From Gymnothorax reevesii (taxonomy: Eukaryota; Chordata; Actinopteri; Anguilliformes; Muraenidae), in contig CM056584.1 of the NCBI GenBank assembly GCA_029721435.1, positions 10,703,895 through 10,767,894 on the forward strand: a stretch of DNA of 64,000 nucleotides. Direction: 5' to 3'. Shown piece by piece: positions 44,249-54,800 of this stretch. Made by a program: the position numbers and the translations under genes. The notes under the pieces are model-generated. The model was not told the DNA's origin and did no database searches. It saw only the letters and a program-made list of their open reading frames with translations. The stretch's first letter is position 1. The number at the start of each line of letters is the position of its first letter.

Positions 44249-45878
44249 CACTCAACAAAAATATAAACGCAACACTTTTGTTTTTGCTCCCATTTGTCAT
44301 GAGATGGACTCAAAGATCTAAAATTCATTCCAGATACACAATATTACCATTTCTCTCAAACATTGTTCACAAATCTGTCTAAATGTGTGATAGTGAGCAC
44401 TTTTGCTTTGCTGAGACAATCCATCCCACCTCACAGGTGTACCACATCAAGATGCTCATCAGACACCATGATTAGTGCACAGGTGTACCTTAGACTGTCC
44501 ACAATAAAAGGCCACTCTGAAATGTGCAGTTTTTGCTTTATTGGGGGTCTGGGGACTCAGAACCGGTCAGTATCTGGTGTCACCACCATTTGCCTCATGC
44601 AGTGCAACACATCTTCTTCGCATAGAGTTTATCAGATTGTCAATTGTGGCCTGTGGAATGTTGGTCCACTCCTCTTCAATGGCTGTGCGAAGTTGCTGGA
44701 TATTAGTGGGAACTGGTATGCGCTGTCGTATATGCCGGTCAAGCACATCCCAAACATGCTCAATGGATGACATGTCCGGTGAGTATGCTGGCCATGCAAG
44801 AACTGGGACATTTTCAGCTTCCAAGAATTGTGTACAGATCCTTGCAACATGGGGCCGTGCATTATCTTGTTGAAACATGAGGTGATGTTCATGGATGTAT
44901 GGCACAACAATGGGCCTCAGGATCTCATCACGGTATCTCTGTGCATTCAAAATGCCATCAATAAAATGCACCTGTGTTCTTCGTCCATAACAGATGCCTG
45001 CCCATACCATAACCCCACCACCACCATGGGCCACTCGATCCACACCATTGACATCAGCAAAGCACTCACCCACACGACGCCACACACGCTGTCTGCCATC
45101 TGCCCTGAACAATGTAAACCGAGATTCATCCATGAAGAGAACACCTCTCCAACGTGCCAGACGCCATCGAATGTGAGCATTTGCCCACTCAAGTCTGTTA
45201 CGGCGACGATCTGGAGTCAGGTTAAGACCCCGATGAGGACGACGAGCATGCAGTTGAGCTCCCCTGAGACGGTTTCTGACAGTTTGTGCAGAAATTCTTT
45301 GGTTATGCAAACCAATTGTTTCAGCAGCTGTCTGAGTAGCAGGTCTCAGACGATCTTGGAGGTGAACCTGCTGGATGTGGAGGTCCTGGGCTGGTGTGGT
45401 TACACGTGGTCTGCGGTTGTGAGGCCAGTTTGATGTACTGCCATGTTCTCTGAAACGCCATTGGAGACGGCTAATGGTAGAGAAATGAACATTCAATGCC
45501 CGAGCAACAGATCTGGTTGACATTCCTGCTGTCAGCATGCCAATTGCACGCTCCCTCAATGCTTGCGTCATCTATGGCATTTTGCTGTGAGACAAAAGTG
45601 CACATTTCAGAGTGGCCTTTTATTGTGGACAGTCTAAGGTACACCTGTGCACGAATCATGGTGTCTGATGAGCATCTTGATGTGGCACACCTGTGAGGTG
45701 GGATGGACTGTCTCAGCTAAGCAAAAGTGCTCACTATAACACATTTAGACAGATTTGTGAACAATGTTTGAGAGAAATGGTAATATTGTGTATCTGGAAT
45801 GAATTTTAGATCTTTGAGTCCATCTCATGACAAATGGGAGCAAAAACAAAAGCGTTGCGTTTATATTTTTGTTGAGTG
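44249..45878 (-). mobile_element. Tc1-like transposon with long terminal inverted repeats, copy 2
   Basis: Same termini and TA flanks as copy 1 (36676-38299). Confidence 0.92.
44567..45571 (-). CDS. Tc1-like DD34E transposase, open frame, copy 2
   Basis: 334 residues from MTQALRERAIGML. A stop two codons upstream (in place of Gln in the copy 1 peptide MPQM) removes the likely native start, so translation would begin a few residues late. The catalytic core is like copy 1 but keeps the two residues before the first Asp (RWRGVLFMDESRF). It has Ser for Pro before the final Glu (MSSIEHVW). DD34E spacing is kept. Activity uncertain. Confidence 0.82.
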   Translation of the reverse strand: MTQALRERAIGMLTAGMSTRSVARALNVHFSTISRLQWRFREHGSTSNWPHNRRPRVTTPAQDLHIQQVHLQDRLRPATQTAAETIGLHNQRISAQTVRNRLRGAQLHARRPHRGLNLTPDRRRNRLEWANAHIRWRLARWRGVLFMDESRFTLFRADGRQRVWRRVGECFADVNGVDRVAHGGGGVMVWAGICYGRRTQVHFIDGILNAQRYRDEILRPIVVPYIHEHHLMFQQDNARPHVARICTQFLEAENVPVLAWPAYSPDMSSIEHVWDVLDRHIRQRIPVPTNIQQLRTAIEEEWTNIPQATIDNLINSMRRRCVALHEANGGDTRY

Positions 45879-46236
45879 TATTTATATGTATATTAAATTA
45901 TGGGGATGTTCTGAGATAATTTTGGGTTTAAGGTAAAAAATAAAAGCCCAGACACGTTACGGTAATGAACTTTTAGGTTGAAATAAAATATCATTAAAAA
46001 TTTCATAAAAGAAAGAGTAATCCAACAAATGCAAAGAAAACAGTCGTCCGACAATTAGTACATCCCATAGTTTGAGATATAATGCAAAAGTATGATTGTT
46101 TTAGTAGTTTAGTCTATCAAATTCTTACAGACATGACAAAATGCAATTTCGCGAGAATCACCCAAATGCAATAATAATCAAGCATTAATTGATAATAACT
46201 GAAACAATGTATTAAAAATCAAGTATTCACCAAAGC

Positions 46237-46240
<4 letters not shown>

Positions 46241-46297
<57 letters not shown>
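46241..46297. repeat. (TA)n microsatellite, copy 2 (expanded)
   Basis: About 28 TA units against about 10 at the equivalent place in unit 1. Confidence 0.95.
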
Positions 46298-46301
<4 letters not shown>

Positions 46302-46542
46302 ATATGTGAGTGAAATGTGCTGTAACTCTTTGTCTTCCCCATCTGGGAATTTGTACTGCCTGCAGCAGAGACTTTTTGTTCCTCTTATCAAAAGAACACA
46401 GAAGTACGAAATTTAAGGTGAATTTAAGGTGACCCATAGTTGAAGTCTCGGCCAAACCGCAAGCTGAAATTTATAGCAGCAAGCTAGACAATGAGTAAGA
46501 AGGGAGGAAGAGCAGCGATATGTTGAGTAATACCATGTAAGG

Positions 46543-46746
46543 CAGGGCAATTCAACATTGTCCAGAAAGGGCCACTGAGGGTGCAGGCTTTCATTCAAAC
46601 CAAGCAGCTACACACCTGATTCTACTAATCAAGCTCATTAGCAAAGACTCTTGGGGTTGATTAGTAGAATCAGGTGTGTAGCTGCTCAGCTGGAATGAAA
46701 GCCTGCACCCACAGTGGCCCTTTCTGGACAAGGTTGAATTGCCCTG
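46543..46746. mobile_element. 204-bp hAT-type MITE, copy 2
   Basis: The duplicate of 38924-39127, same length and flanks. Confidence 0.85.
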
Positions 46747-48420
46747 ATGTCAGGCGAATGCCAAGTAAACAGAACATTTTTAGTTTGAGAAGGGGCACAG
46801 CTGTTGGTTCTCATGGAAAAACTGAGCTGGGCCACGTTCCCCAAAAGCTTTTTAAGGCACCGATGATCGCAGAATCCCTCTTACAACGCATCTTATGTTT
46901 GTGGAGTGTTATGGCCAGAGGCGGACAGTAACGGAGTAAATTTACTTGAGTACTGTACTTAAGAACACTTTTTGGGGATCTGTATTTTACTTGAGTATCA
47001 TGTAGGGGGACGACTTATGACTTTTACTTGAGAACATTTGAAAGGCAAATACTGCACTTTTTACTCCGCTACATTTCTATCCATAACCCAAGTACTCGCT
47101 ATTTTTCTTTAAAAATAAAAAAGCGGGAAACCCGATGAATTCAGCATTTTGTGGGAGTTTCCTTCTCAAACGTGATTGGATTGTACAAGTGCCACTGGCT
47201 GGACAGCCTATAAGCAATCACTTTCAGCTTTCCCACCATGAACCCGCGAACTCCATGATTAAGTCGAGACGCAATCGCAGCTATGCAAAGTCCCGAATAA
47301 ACATAGAGAAATCATACCAACGTAGAAGAGAATTCCAGGAGTTGAATGGTTTTAATTCTGATGCCCAGGTTGCCTTGTTTCTACATGAGGTGAGTAGAGC
47401 TGGTGGTTTAGCTCCCAAGTGACCCGCATCTGGCTGGTCCGACCCACATTTGAATAGCAAAACCCGCGGACCAGCAAGCAAGTGAAAAAACCCGCAATTT
47501 GCGCCTTGAGAGATTTACGCATCATTCCCCACTTCTGCGTAATACATGGGTGCTCAGAGTCCATAATGTTATGGATTTCCGTATTTTTCTTTAAAGGAAC
47601 AGTCCACCGTACTTTCATAATGAAATATGTTTTTCTATGAAATGAGACGAGATGATACGTACCTCTCCCAGTCAGCCAGACGCGCTGCCACTCCTGTTAG
47701 CATTTGTAGCAAGACTCATTGTGGTCAACGGTATTTTTCAGGGCTGTAGTTAGTTGCGACCAGTCTTCCACGTTTTTCCTGTTTACATAGGTTTATATGA
47801 CCAGTGACATGAGTTCAGGTTCGGGTACGCAAATCCAATTGCCAATCAAGCAAAGTAAAAGGGAACACGTTTACTTTTCCAAGAGTTACCTTTTGTAGAC
47901 TTTACTTGACTCCATCCAGCGTGTCGCCGAAAAAGCTTATGCCAGTCTAGTTTTTTCAGGAAGCTCCAGACTAGCTGCCTGGGCTCACTCGGTAGCCAAC
48001 TCAGGTTATAAGAACACGAGTCAACACAGATGACAAACCAGTACACAAATTACCTTAATGTCAAACAAGAAGCCTGACAAAATAAGCGGTGGCAGAAGTA
48101 GCAACAAAAGAGATACGGGCGAAATTTTAATTCCCTGAGAGAAGCGCAGGGCCGGAGACATGTCCTCAAACTGATGAGTTTCTTTGGCAATCGATGAGAA
48201 TAGGAGGGTCTCTAATAATTCGAAAATGCCTATTGGTTTCACAGCAGAATAGACTGGCGAAGGAATCCACCAATCACACATATTGATAGATAAATGAAGC
48301 ATGTAAAGCTCCCTCTAAATGGCTGTCTATCTCCGGCTGTGAATCAGTTCGATATCGCGTGTTGCTGTCAAATAGTAGTAAATCAGTTTTTTTTCTTGAG
48401 TTTTCATTGGGGGGGCAGAA
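46747..48420. repeat. Unclassified repeats, end of unit 2 and flank
   Basis: Repeats the content of 39136-40519 up to about 48137, then 283 bp not found in unit 1. This flank probably completes the element that starts AAAGGAACAGTCCACCGTAC near 47593. Confidence 0.4.
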
Positions 48421-49033
48421 CATCCACAACAGCAAGGGATGACAGACACAATTTTAAAACTTAAACACATTTAATTGGCAAAGACAACTAACAACTAACA
48501 AATCTACTGACTAATCTAATGACCAAGATTGATTAATAAGAAAAACAGAAATATTTACAGTCCCTTTTGGTTGGGTTCCTTGGTGATGTCCTGGGTGAGG
48601 AAAATGCTCTAACACAGGCAAAAATCCACTATTAGCTTCACAGGTCTTAAACAGAATGACAGGTCTGGTCACATGTATCCTTCTCCTTGCAATTTCTCCG
48701 ACTACTTTACTGTCTCAATTCTACTCCTTATATACTCTTTTGCAGACCCCTCCCACCTTTTAGGCTTTTTTTTATTTTTCTTTGGGACTTGTCCCAGACA
48801 TGCCTAAAACATGCCCAAACCTATCTCCAGTCTGGGCTTAACAAAAAAAGGTAAATACTGCCATCTAGTGGCCTCTATTTACATTACAATAGGTAGACTT
48901 GACATAAGTCCCACCTTTACCTGTCCTGTAACTAAATCTGACTTCAAGAATACAGAGCGCAGGGTTACAGATACAGTCCTCCCTTCAATACCTTGTATAA
49001 GTATGAAATCCCCAGAGGCGGTCTCATCATGGT
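48421..49033 (-). mobile_element. Rearranged gmr1-like fragment: LTR joined to protease region
   Basis: 48421-48891 matches 3369-3845 (LTR). The next base pairs, 48892-49033, match 1661-1803 (protease region) in the same orientation. Everything between protease and the 3' LTR in element order (integrase, reverse transcriptase) is absent, and the join lies at or within two bases of the LTR start. The outer ends are abrupt. Confidence 0.85.
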
Positions 49034-49419
49034 TTCTCGCGGTCTCTTGACCATCACGACCAGTTGCTGTCATTTTCTTTGCATTATCTCCCCAAATGAT
49101 GGCTTTTATAAGTAAGGCTACTTTTCAGGCTATTGAAAAGAGTGATTTTTTTTTGCCTCCACGTCATCTAACATTATGCCTATTTTGTCTGGAGGGAAGA
49201 GACTGCTGTCGAGCTATCCGCGCTTCTGTGATTCTCAGCCAAGCCATCAGCGGCAAAACTTCAACGTGCTCCTATATACGTAAAATTGCAGTAGCAAACA
49301 AAACTGGAGCGTCGCCACTGAATAGAATTTAAAGAATCAGCGCATTGAGCTAATGTTTCGTAAATTAAACTGTCTTCCCATCTAAATTCCTCATCAACTA
49401 TAATTATTCTATTGAAATA
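49034..49419. other. No recognisable feature
   Basis: Probably part of the repeat that hosts the gmr1-like fragment; no coding exon seen. Confidence 0.4.
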
Positions 49420-49572
49420 TTATTATGATTATTTCGGTTATGTCAAACTTGATTGATGGTTTATCAAAGGTCTGTCCAAACTGACACGATATCGCGCTGA
49501 AAGAGGTATGTAGCCTACTGCCACATGGTTAACCTGAAATTTTACAGTGTTGTTTTTCATGATACTTTTGTA

Positions 49573-51179
49573 CAAAACCCAAAACCAGTGAAGTTGGCAC
49601 GTTATGTAAATCGTAGATAAAAACAGAATACAATGATTTGCAAATCCTTTTTAACTTATATTCAATTGAATACACTGCAAAGACAAGATGTTTAATGTTC
49701 AAACTGAGAAACTTAATGTTTTTTTGCAAATAATCATTAACTTAGAATTTAAAGGCAGCAACACATTGCAAAAAAGTTGGCACAGGGGCCTTTTTACCAT
49801 TGTGTTACATCTCCTTTCCTTTTAACGACACTCAGTACACGTTTGGGAACTGAGGAGACCAATTTTTGAAGCTTTTCAGGTGGAACTCTTTCCCATTCTT
49901 GCTTGATGTACAGCTTAAGTGGTTCAACAGTCCGGGGTCTTCGTTGTCCTATTTTACGCTTCATAATGCGCCACACATTTTCAATGGGAGACAGGTCTGG
50001 ACTACAGGCAGGCCAGTCTAGTACCCGCACTCTTTTACAACGGAGCCATGCTGTTGTAACACGTGCAGAATGTGGCTGGGAATTGTCTTGCTGAAATAAG
50101 CAGGGGCGTCCATGAAAAAGACGTTGCTTGGATGGCAACATATGTTGCTCCAAAACCTGTATGTACCTTTCAGCATTAATGGTGCCTTCACATATGTGTA
50201 AGTTGCCCATGCCTTGGGCACTAATACACCCCCATACCATCACAGATGCTGGCTTTTGAACTTTGCGCCTATAACAGTCCGGATGGTTCTTTTCCTCTTT
50301 GGTCTGGAGGACACGACGTCCACAGTTTCCAAAAACAATTTGAAATGTGGACTCGTCAGACCACAGAACACTTTTCCACTTTGCATTAGTCCATCTTAGA
50401 TGAGCTTGGGCCCAGCGAAGCCGGCGGCGTTTCTGGGTGCTGTTGATAAATGGCTTTCGCTTTGCATTGTAGAGTTTTAACTTGCACTTGCAGATGTAGC
50501 GACGAACTGTAGTTACTGACAGTGGTTTTCTGAAGTGTTCCTGAGCCCATGTGGTGATGTCCTTTACACACTGATGTCGGTTTTTGATGCAGTACCGCCT
50601 GAGGGATCGAAGGTCACAGGCATTCAATGTTGGTTTTCGGCTTTGTCGCTTACGTGCAGTGATTTCTCCAGATCCTCTGAACCTTTTGACGATATTACGG
50701 ACCGTAGATGATGAAATCCCTAAATTTCTTGCAATAGCTTGTTGAGGAATGTTGTTTTTAAACTGTTCGACAATCAGCTCACGCATTTGTTCACTAAGTG
50801 GTGACCCTCGCCCCATCCTTGTTTGTGAATGACTGAGCATTTCAGGGAAGCTGTTTTTATACCCAATCGTAGCACCCACCTGTTCCCAATTAGCCCGTTC
50901 ACCTGTGGGATGTTCCAAATAAGTGTTTGATGAGCATTCCTCAACTCTCTCAGTCTTTTTTGCCACTTGTGCCAGCTTTTTTGAAACATGTTGCAGGCAT
51001 CAAATTCCAAATGAGCTAATATTTGCAAAAAATTACAAAGTTTACCTGTTCGAACATTAAGTAAGTTGTCTTTGCAGTGTATTCAATTGAATATAGGTTG
51101 AAAAGAATTTGCAAATCATTGTATTCTGTTTTTATTTACGATTTACACAACGTGCCAACTTCACTGGTTTTGGGTTTTG
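49573..51179 (-). mobile_element. Tc1-like transposon, apparently intact
   Basis: Ends read CAAAACCCAAAACCAGTGAA inward at both sides, flanked by TA (49571-49572 and 51180-51181). The inverted repeats extend roughly 150-190 bp. Total 1607 bp, the normal size of an autonomous fish Tc1. It carries one full-length transposase frame. Confidence 0.92.
49794..50816 (-). CDS. Tc1-like DD34E transposase, full length and uninterrupted
   Basis: 340 residues from MGRGSPLSEQ. The frame stays open 50 codons further upstream, but that part lies in the inverted repeat leader, so the inner start is preferred. The N-terminal helix-turn-helix is PQQAIARNLGISSSTVRNIV, and a GRPR-like hook is replaced by KRQSRKP. 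The second DNA-binding part contains CVKDITTWAQEHFRKPLSVT. In the catalytic core the first Asp is in LWSDESTF, the second in FQQDNSQPH and the Glu in SPIENVW, with exactly 34 residues between the last two. The C-terminus ends KRKGDVTQW. It would excise and insert the element at TA. No lesion is visible, so it may be or recently have been active. Confidence 0.92.
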   Translation of the reverse strand: MGRGSPLSEQMRELIVEQFKNNIPQQAIARNLGISSSTVRNIVKRFRGSGEITARKRQSRKPTLNACDLRSLRRYCIKNRHQCVKDITTWAQEHFRKPLSVTTVRRYICKCKLKLYNAKRKPFINSTQKRRRLRWAQAHLRWTNAKWKSVLWSDESTFQIVFGNCGRRVLQTKEEKNHPDCYRRKVQKPASVMVWGCISAQGMGNLHICEGTINAERYIQVLEQHMLPSKQRLFHGRPCLFQQDNSQPHSARVTTAWLRCKRVRVLDWPACSPDLSPIENVWRIMKRKIGQRRPRTVEPLKLYIKQEWERVPPEKLQKLVSSVPKRVLSVVKRKGDVTQW

Positions 51180-51456
51180 TACATTTCTTTAAATATCTCA
51201 TTCACTTGTGTCAAATTTGACTTACAATTTCTAAAACATTTTCAAAGGTCTGTCTAAACGGACATATTATCACAGATCAAGGCATTATGCATCATAAGGG
51301 TGAGTCTGGAGTAACGGTACTGTGCAGTTTTTGAGTCAACTCTTTGTGAGTAATTCATGCAAATGCCTATTTTAGTTATGTCAACTTTGATTGGCAATTT
51401 ATGAAAAAAATATGAAAGGTCTGTGTAAACTGACAGCATATTATCATAGAACCTAT

Positions 51457-52388
51457 TGTCATAGAACAGGAACCACTCACTAGAGCAGGAATTTCAAAAA
51501 TCATAAGCCTTTATTGAAAACATGGTCAGGACCAGCAGACACAAGAATTGCCAGGCCAAAATCGAAATCCAAAAAGCGAAGCCGACTAGACAGGCAGGGG
51601 TCAAAACCAGTAAAATAGATGTGCGACGGTTCATAGACAGCAGGCGTAAAAAATCGTAGTCAAAATCCAGAGCAGAGGGTCATATACAGGGCGTCCAAAA
51701 CAGTAATTGTGGTCGTACAGAAAATGGGTCAAAAATCCAAAAAGACAAAACATGAACAGAAGAGCTAGGCAATATCAAGGTCGGGCAAACAGTCATAAAG
51801 AAACAATAATCAATAGACATACAAGGAGCTCTGCACAAAAGAATACTGATCAATGTTCTGACAAGGGCTGAACAGCAGTGAGGACTCTAAATAGACACAA
51901 GGGAAGTCACATGCTATGTGGGGAACAGGTGAATGGGATGAGACCTCATTACAGAGGAAGGCAGACATGGGGAAGTCCTAAACCACAACAATTGGCAAAA
52001 GCCAAGACACGGACGGGATCAACGCAGACAACCTATCACAGATAAACAGCTCTGGTCAAGGAGTTCTAAGTGCGCAGACAATGAGTGCAGAATAGCAATT
52101 AAGCACGTGCGAGAGATCTTGCAGAAACGCAGGGAGAGGCAGGGAAAGCAAAGCAAGAGGCAGAGACTAGAACGGGGCGATTCCTGAGGCTGAATTAGTA
52201 ATAATTAGTAGAGGTGCAGCTTTACACATTAACCAGCGTGTTCATGAGTGAGTTAGTAATATATACATGGATTAGTAAAGTTAGTAGACCTTGATGCACA
52301 ATATAAATGTTAGTATTATTAGGAATCTGGGAAAGCAAGGCGAAGGAAGTAAACGAGAATTGAAGTAATAACAGACAGAACCATGACA
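51457..52388 (-). mobile_element. Solo LTR, family SL1, copy 3
   Basis: On the minus strand runs TGTCATGGTT... to ...TATGACA (932 bp), with AATAAA near its 3' end (about 51512, in TCAATAAAGGC on the minus strand). Matches 8212-9353 over its length with deletions. It sits in a tandem-repeat monomer; no target duplication is visible and part of the monomer is lost, suggesting a deletion at the site. Confidence 0.85.
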
Positions 52389-53262
52389 GATGCTCATTTT
52401 TCGTATGTAAAATTTGATTGACAGTTTATAAAAAATAATAAGAGGTCTGTCCAAACTGACAACATATTATCATAGAATAAGCTATTATCTACCAAAAGTG
52501 TGGAGACATTTTACTGCATAATTTTTTAATTAACCTTTTGTGAATATGTAAGGCATGTCAACAGCTATTTTGGTTAAGTCAACATTGATTGACAATTAAA
52601 ATTATCAAAGGTCTGTCTAAACTGATGCCATATTGTCATTGATAAAGGTATGATCTACCAAATGGGTAAGTCTAGAGAAATTTTACTGTGTAATTTTTTT
52701 AATTAACCCTTTGTGAATATGTAAGGCATGTCAATAGCTATTTATTCGGTTCTGTCAAATTTGTTTGGCAATGTATGCAAAATTATCACAGGCCGGTCTA
52801 AACTGACATGATATTATCATAGAACAAACTATTACCTACTTCAGGGCTGAGTCTGGAGAGATTTTACTGTGTCATTTTTGAATTAACCCTTCGTGAATTG
52901 GTATGGTTTGCCAATACCTGCCCTCATACTCTTCTCTTTAGCGAGTTAGTTAGTAGAGTGCGATGACTGTAAGGAATGGTACCACCCCACTTATGTAACC
53001 TTCCAAAAAAGCAATCAGTTCTGATGAAGAACTTCACAATCACCTATTCTTTGTGCGCTGTTCCCACCCCACTTGTGTAATCTTCCAGAAATAGCCATCA
53101 GTTCTGATGAAGAGTGGCCTTGCCCAAAATGCAATGCTGTTTAATGGAGGCTAAGTATGGGCAGATGCAAGGAGATACGTGTGTTTAGAAATTGCAGGGA
53201 AGTATTCAGGGAGTTCAGTAATTTTTACTTTATTATCATACTGTGCTCCAATTTATACTTGT

Positions 53263-53330
53263 AATATATATATTACATGTATAATATATATATAAATATA
53301 TATAATATACTTGTAATATAGTGTACATAG
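53263..53330. repeat. AT-rich simple repeat
   Basis: Irregular TATATAA runs before the next Tc1 element. Confidence 0.85.
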
Positions 53331-53439
53331 ATTTACTTTTCATTGAGCATGATGATATGTTAAATTTACATATTTCATTTCAAGTTTTATATATATTTAT
53401 GCTCAATAAACTCAGGCGTGCAACACCATGTTCAATTAG

Positions 53440-54800
53440 TCATATCTCGACTGAAGTTGGGATGCGGCGTAAATTGTAAATAAAAACAGAATGCAATGAT
53501 TTGCAAATCTCATAAACCCACATTTTATTCACAATAGAACATAGACAACTCATCATTTCATTTCATGAAAAAATTGCTCATTTTGAATTTGATGACAGCA
53601 ACACACCTCAAAAAAGTTGGGAGAGGGGCAACAAAAGGCTGGAAAAGTAAGTGGTTCTAACAAAAAACAGCTGGAGGAGCATTTTGCAACTAATTAGGTT
53701 AATTGGCAACAGTAACATGACAGGGTCTAAAAAGGTTGTTTTAGAGAAGCAAAGTCTCTCAGAAGTAAAGATGGGGAGAGATTCACCAATCTGCAAAAAA
53801 TGTTTAAAGATTGTGGAACAATTTCCGAAAAATGTTCCTAAATGTAAAATTGCAAAGGCTTTGAATCTACAGTACATAATATCATCAAAGGATCCAGAGA
53901 ATCTGGAGAAATCTATGTGCGCAAGGGACAAGGCCAAAGGTCAATGCTGGATGCTTGTGATCTTTGGGCCCTCAGGAGGCACTGCATTAAAAACAGGCCT
54001 GATTCTGCACTGGAATTCACTGCACGGGCTCAGGAGCACTTCCAGAAATCACCGTCTGTGAATGCAGTTTGCCGTGCAATCTACAAATGCAAGCTAAAGC
54101 TCTATCATGCAAAGAAGAAGCCATGTGAACACGATCCAGAAACGCCGCCGTCTTTTCTGGGCCAAAGTTAATTTAAAATGGACTGAGGCAGAATGGAAAA
54201 CTGTTCTGTGGTCAGATGAAATAAAACTTTCATTCTTTTGAAATTCTTTTTGGAAAGCATGAACGGTGCGTCGTGCGGACTTAAGAGGAGAGGGACCATG
54301 CAGCTTGTTATCAGTGCTCAGCTCAAAAGCTTGGACCTCTGATTGTATGGGGTTGCATTCGTGCAAATGGCATGGGAAGCTTGCACATCTGCATCGGCAT
54401 TATCAATGATGAAAAGTATATCGAGGTTTTACAACAATGTCTCTTTCAGGGAAGGCCTTTCATATTTCAGCAAGACAATGCTAACCCACATACTGCATCC
54501 ATCACAACAGCATGGCTTCGCTGTGGAAGAGTCCAGGTGCTGAAATGGTCTGCCTGCAGTTCAGATCTTTCCCCAATAGAAAATATTTGGCCAATCATAA
54601 AATGAAAAATCTAGCTTAGAAGACCCAGGACTGTTTAGCAGCGAAAATTCTACATCAGACAAGAGTGGGACGACATCCCTCTTCCAAAACTCCAGCAATT
54701 GATCTCCTCACTTCCCAGACATTTATAGAGTGTTGTTTAAAGAAGAGGGGATGCTACACAATGGTAAACATGGCCCTGTCCAAACTTTTTTGAGATGTGT
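53440..54800 (+). mobile_element. Tc1-like transposon, dead
   Basis: The leader has GAAGTTGGGATGCGGCG at the left and AAAAAAGTTGGGAGAGGGGC near 53610, like the copies at 17530 and 31890. It ends at about CCAAACTTTTTTGAGATGTGTTGC, 54800. Clear outer termini were not found. Confidence 0.8.
53651..54760 (+). pseudogene. Tc1-like transposase, broken
   Basis: Pieces in three frames: the N-terminal and linker part at 53651-54061 and 53917-54171 (LDACDLWALRRHCIKN; ARAQEHFQKSPSVNAVCRAI), a first-Asp region near 54210 (WSDEIKL), and the second Asp in FQQDNANPH with the Glu in SPIENIW in the frame 54372-54605. Frameshifts at about 54170, 54240 and 54420 and a stop after 54603 prevent expression. Confidence 0.85.

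Larger units (their letters stand above)
40525..48137 (+). repeat. Tandem duplication, unit 2 (about 7.6 kb)
   Basis: Same content as 33564-40519, plus about 610 bp (about 42312-42938) that unit 1 has lost. It ends at AATTCCCT (about 48137), after which sequence unlike unit 1 begins (GAGAGAAGCGCAGGGCC). Confidence 0.9.
49420..52960. repeat. Tandem array, period about 170 bp, interrupted by a Tc1 and an SL1 LTR
   Basis: The phrase AAGGTCTGTCYAAACTGAC recurs near 49468, 51246, 51417, 52443, 52609 and (diverged) 52790. Each is followed by a YATTATCATAGA-like phrase and, about 100 bp on, by AATTAACCCTTTGTGAAT. Spacings are 171, 166 and 181 bp where uninterrupted, and 169 bp across the Tc1 once its 1607 bp and TA duplication are removed. 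At least six monomers; diverged, so an old array. Confidence 0.8.
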
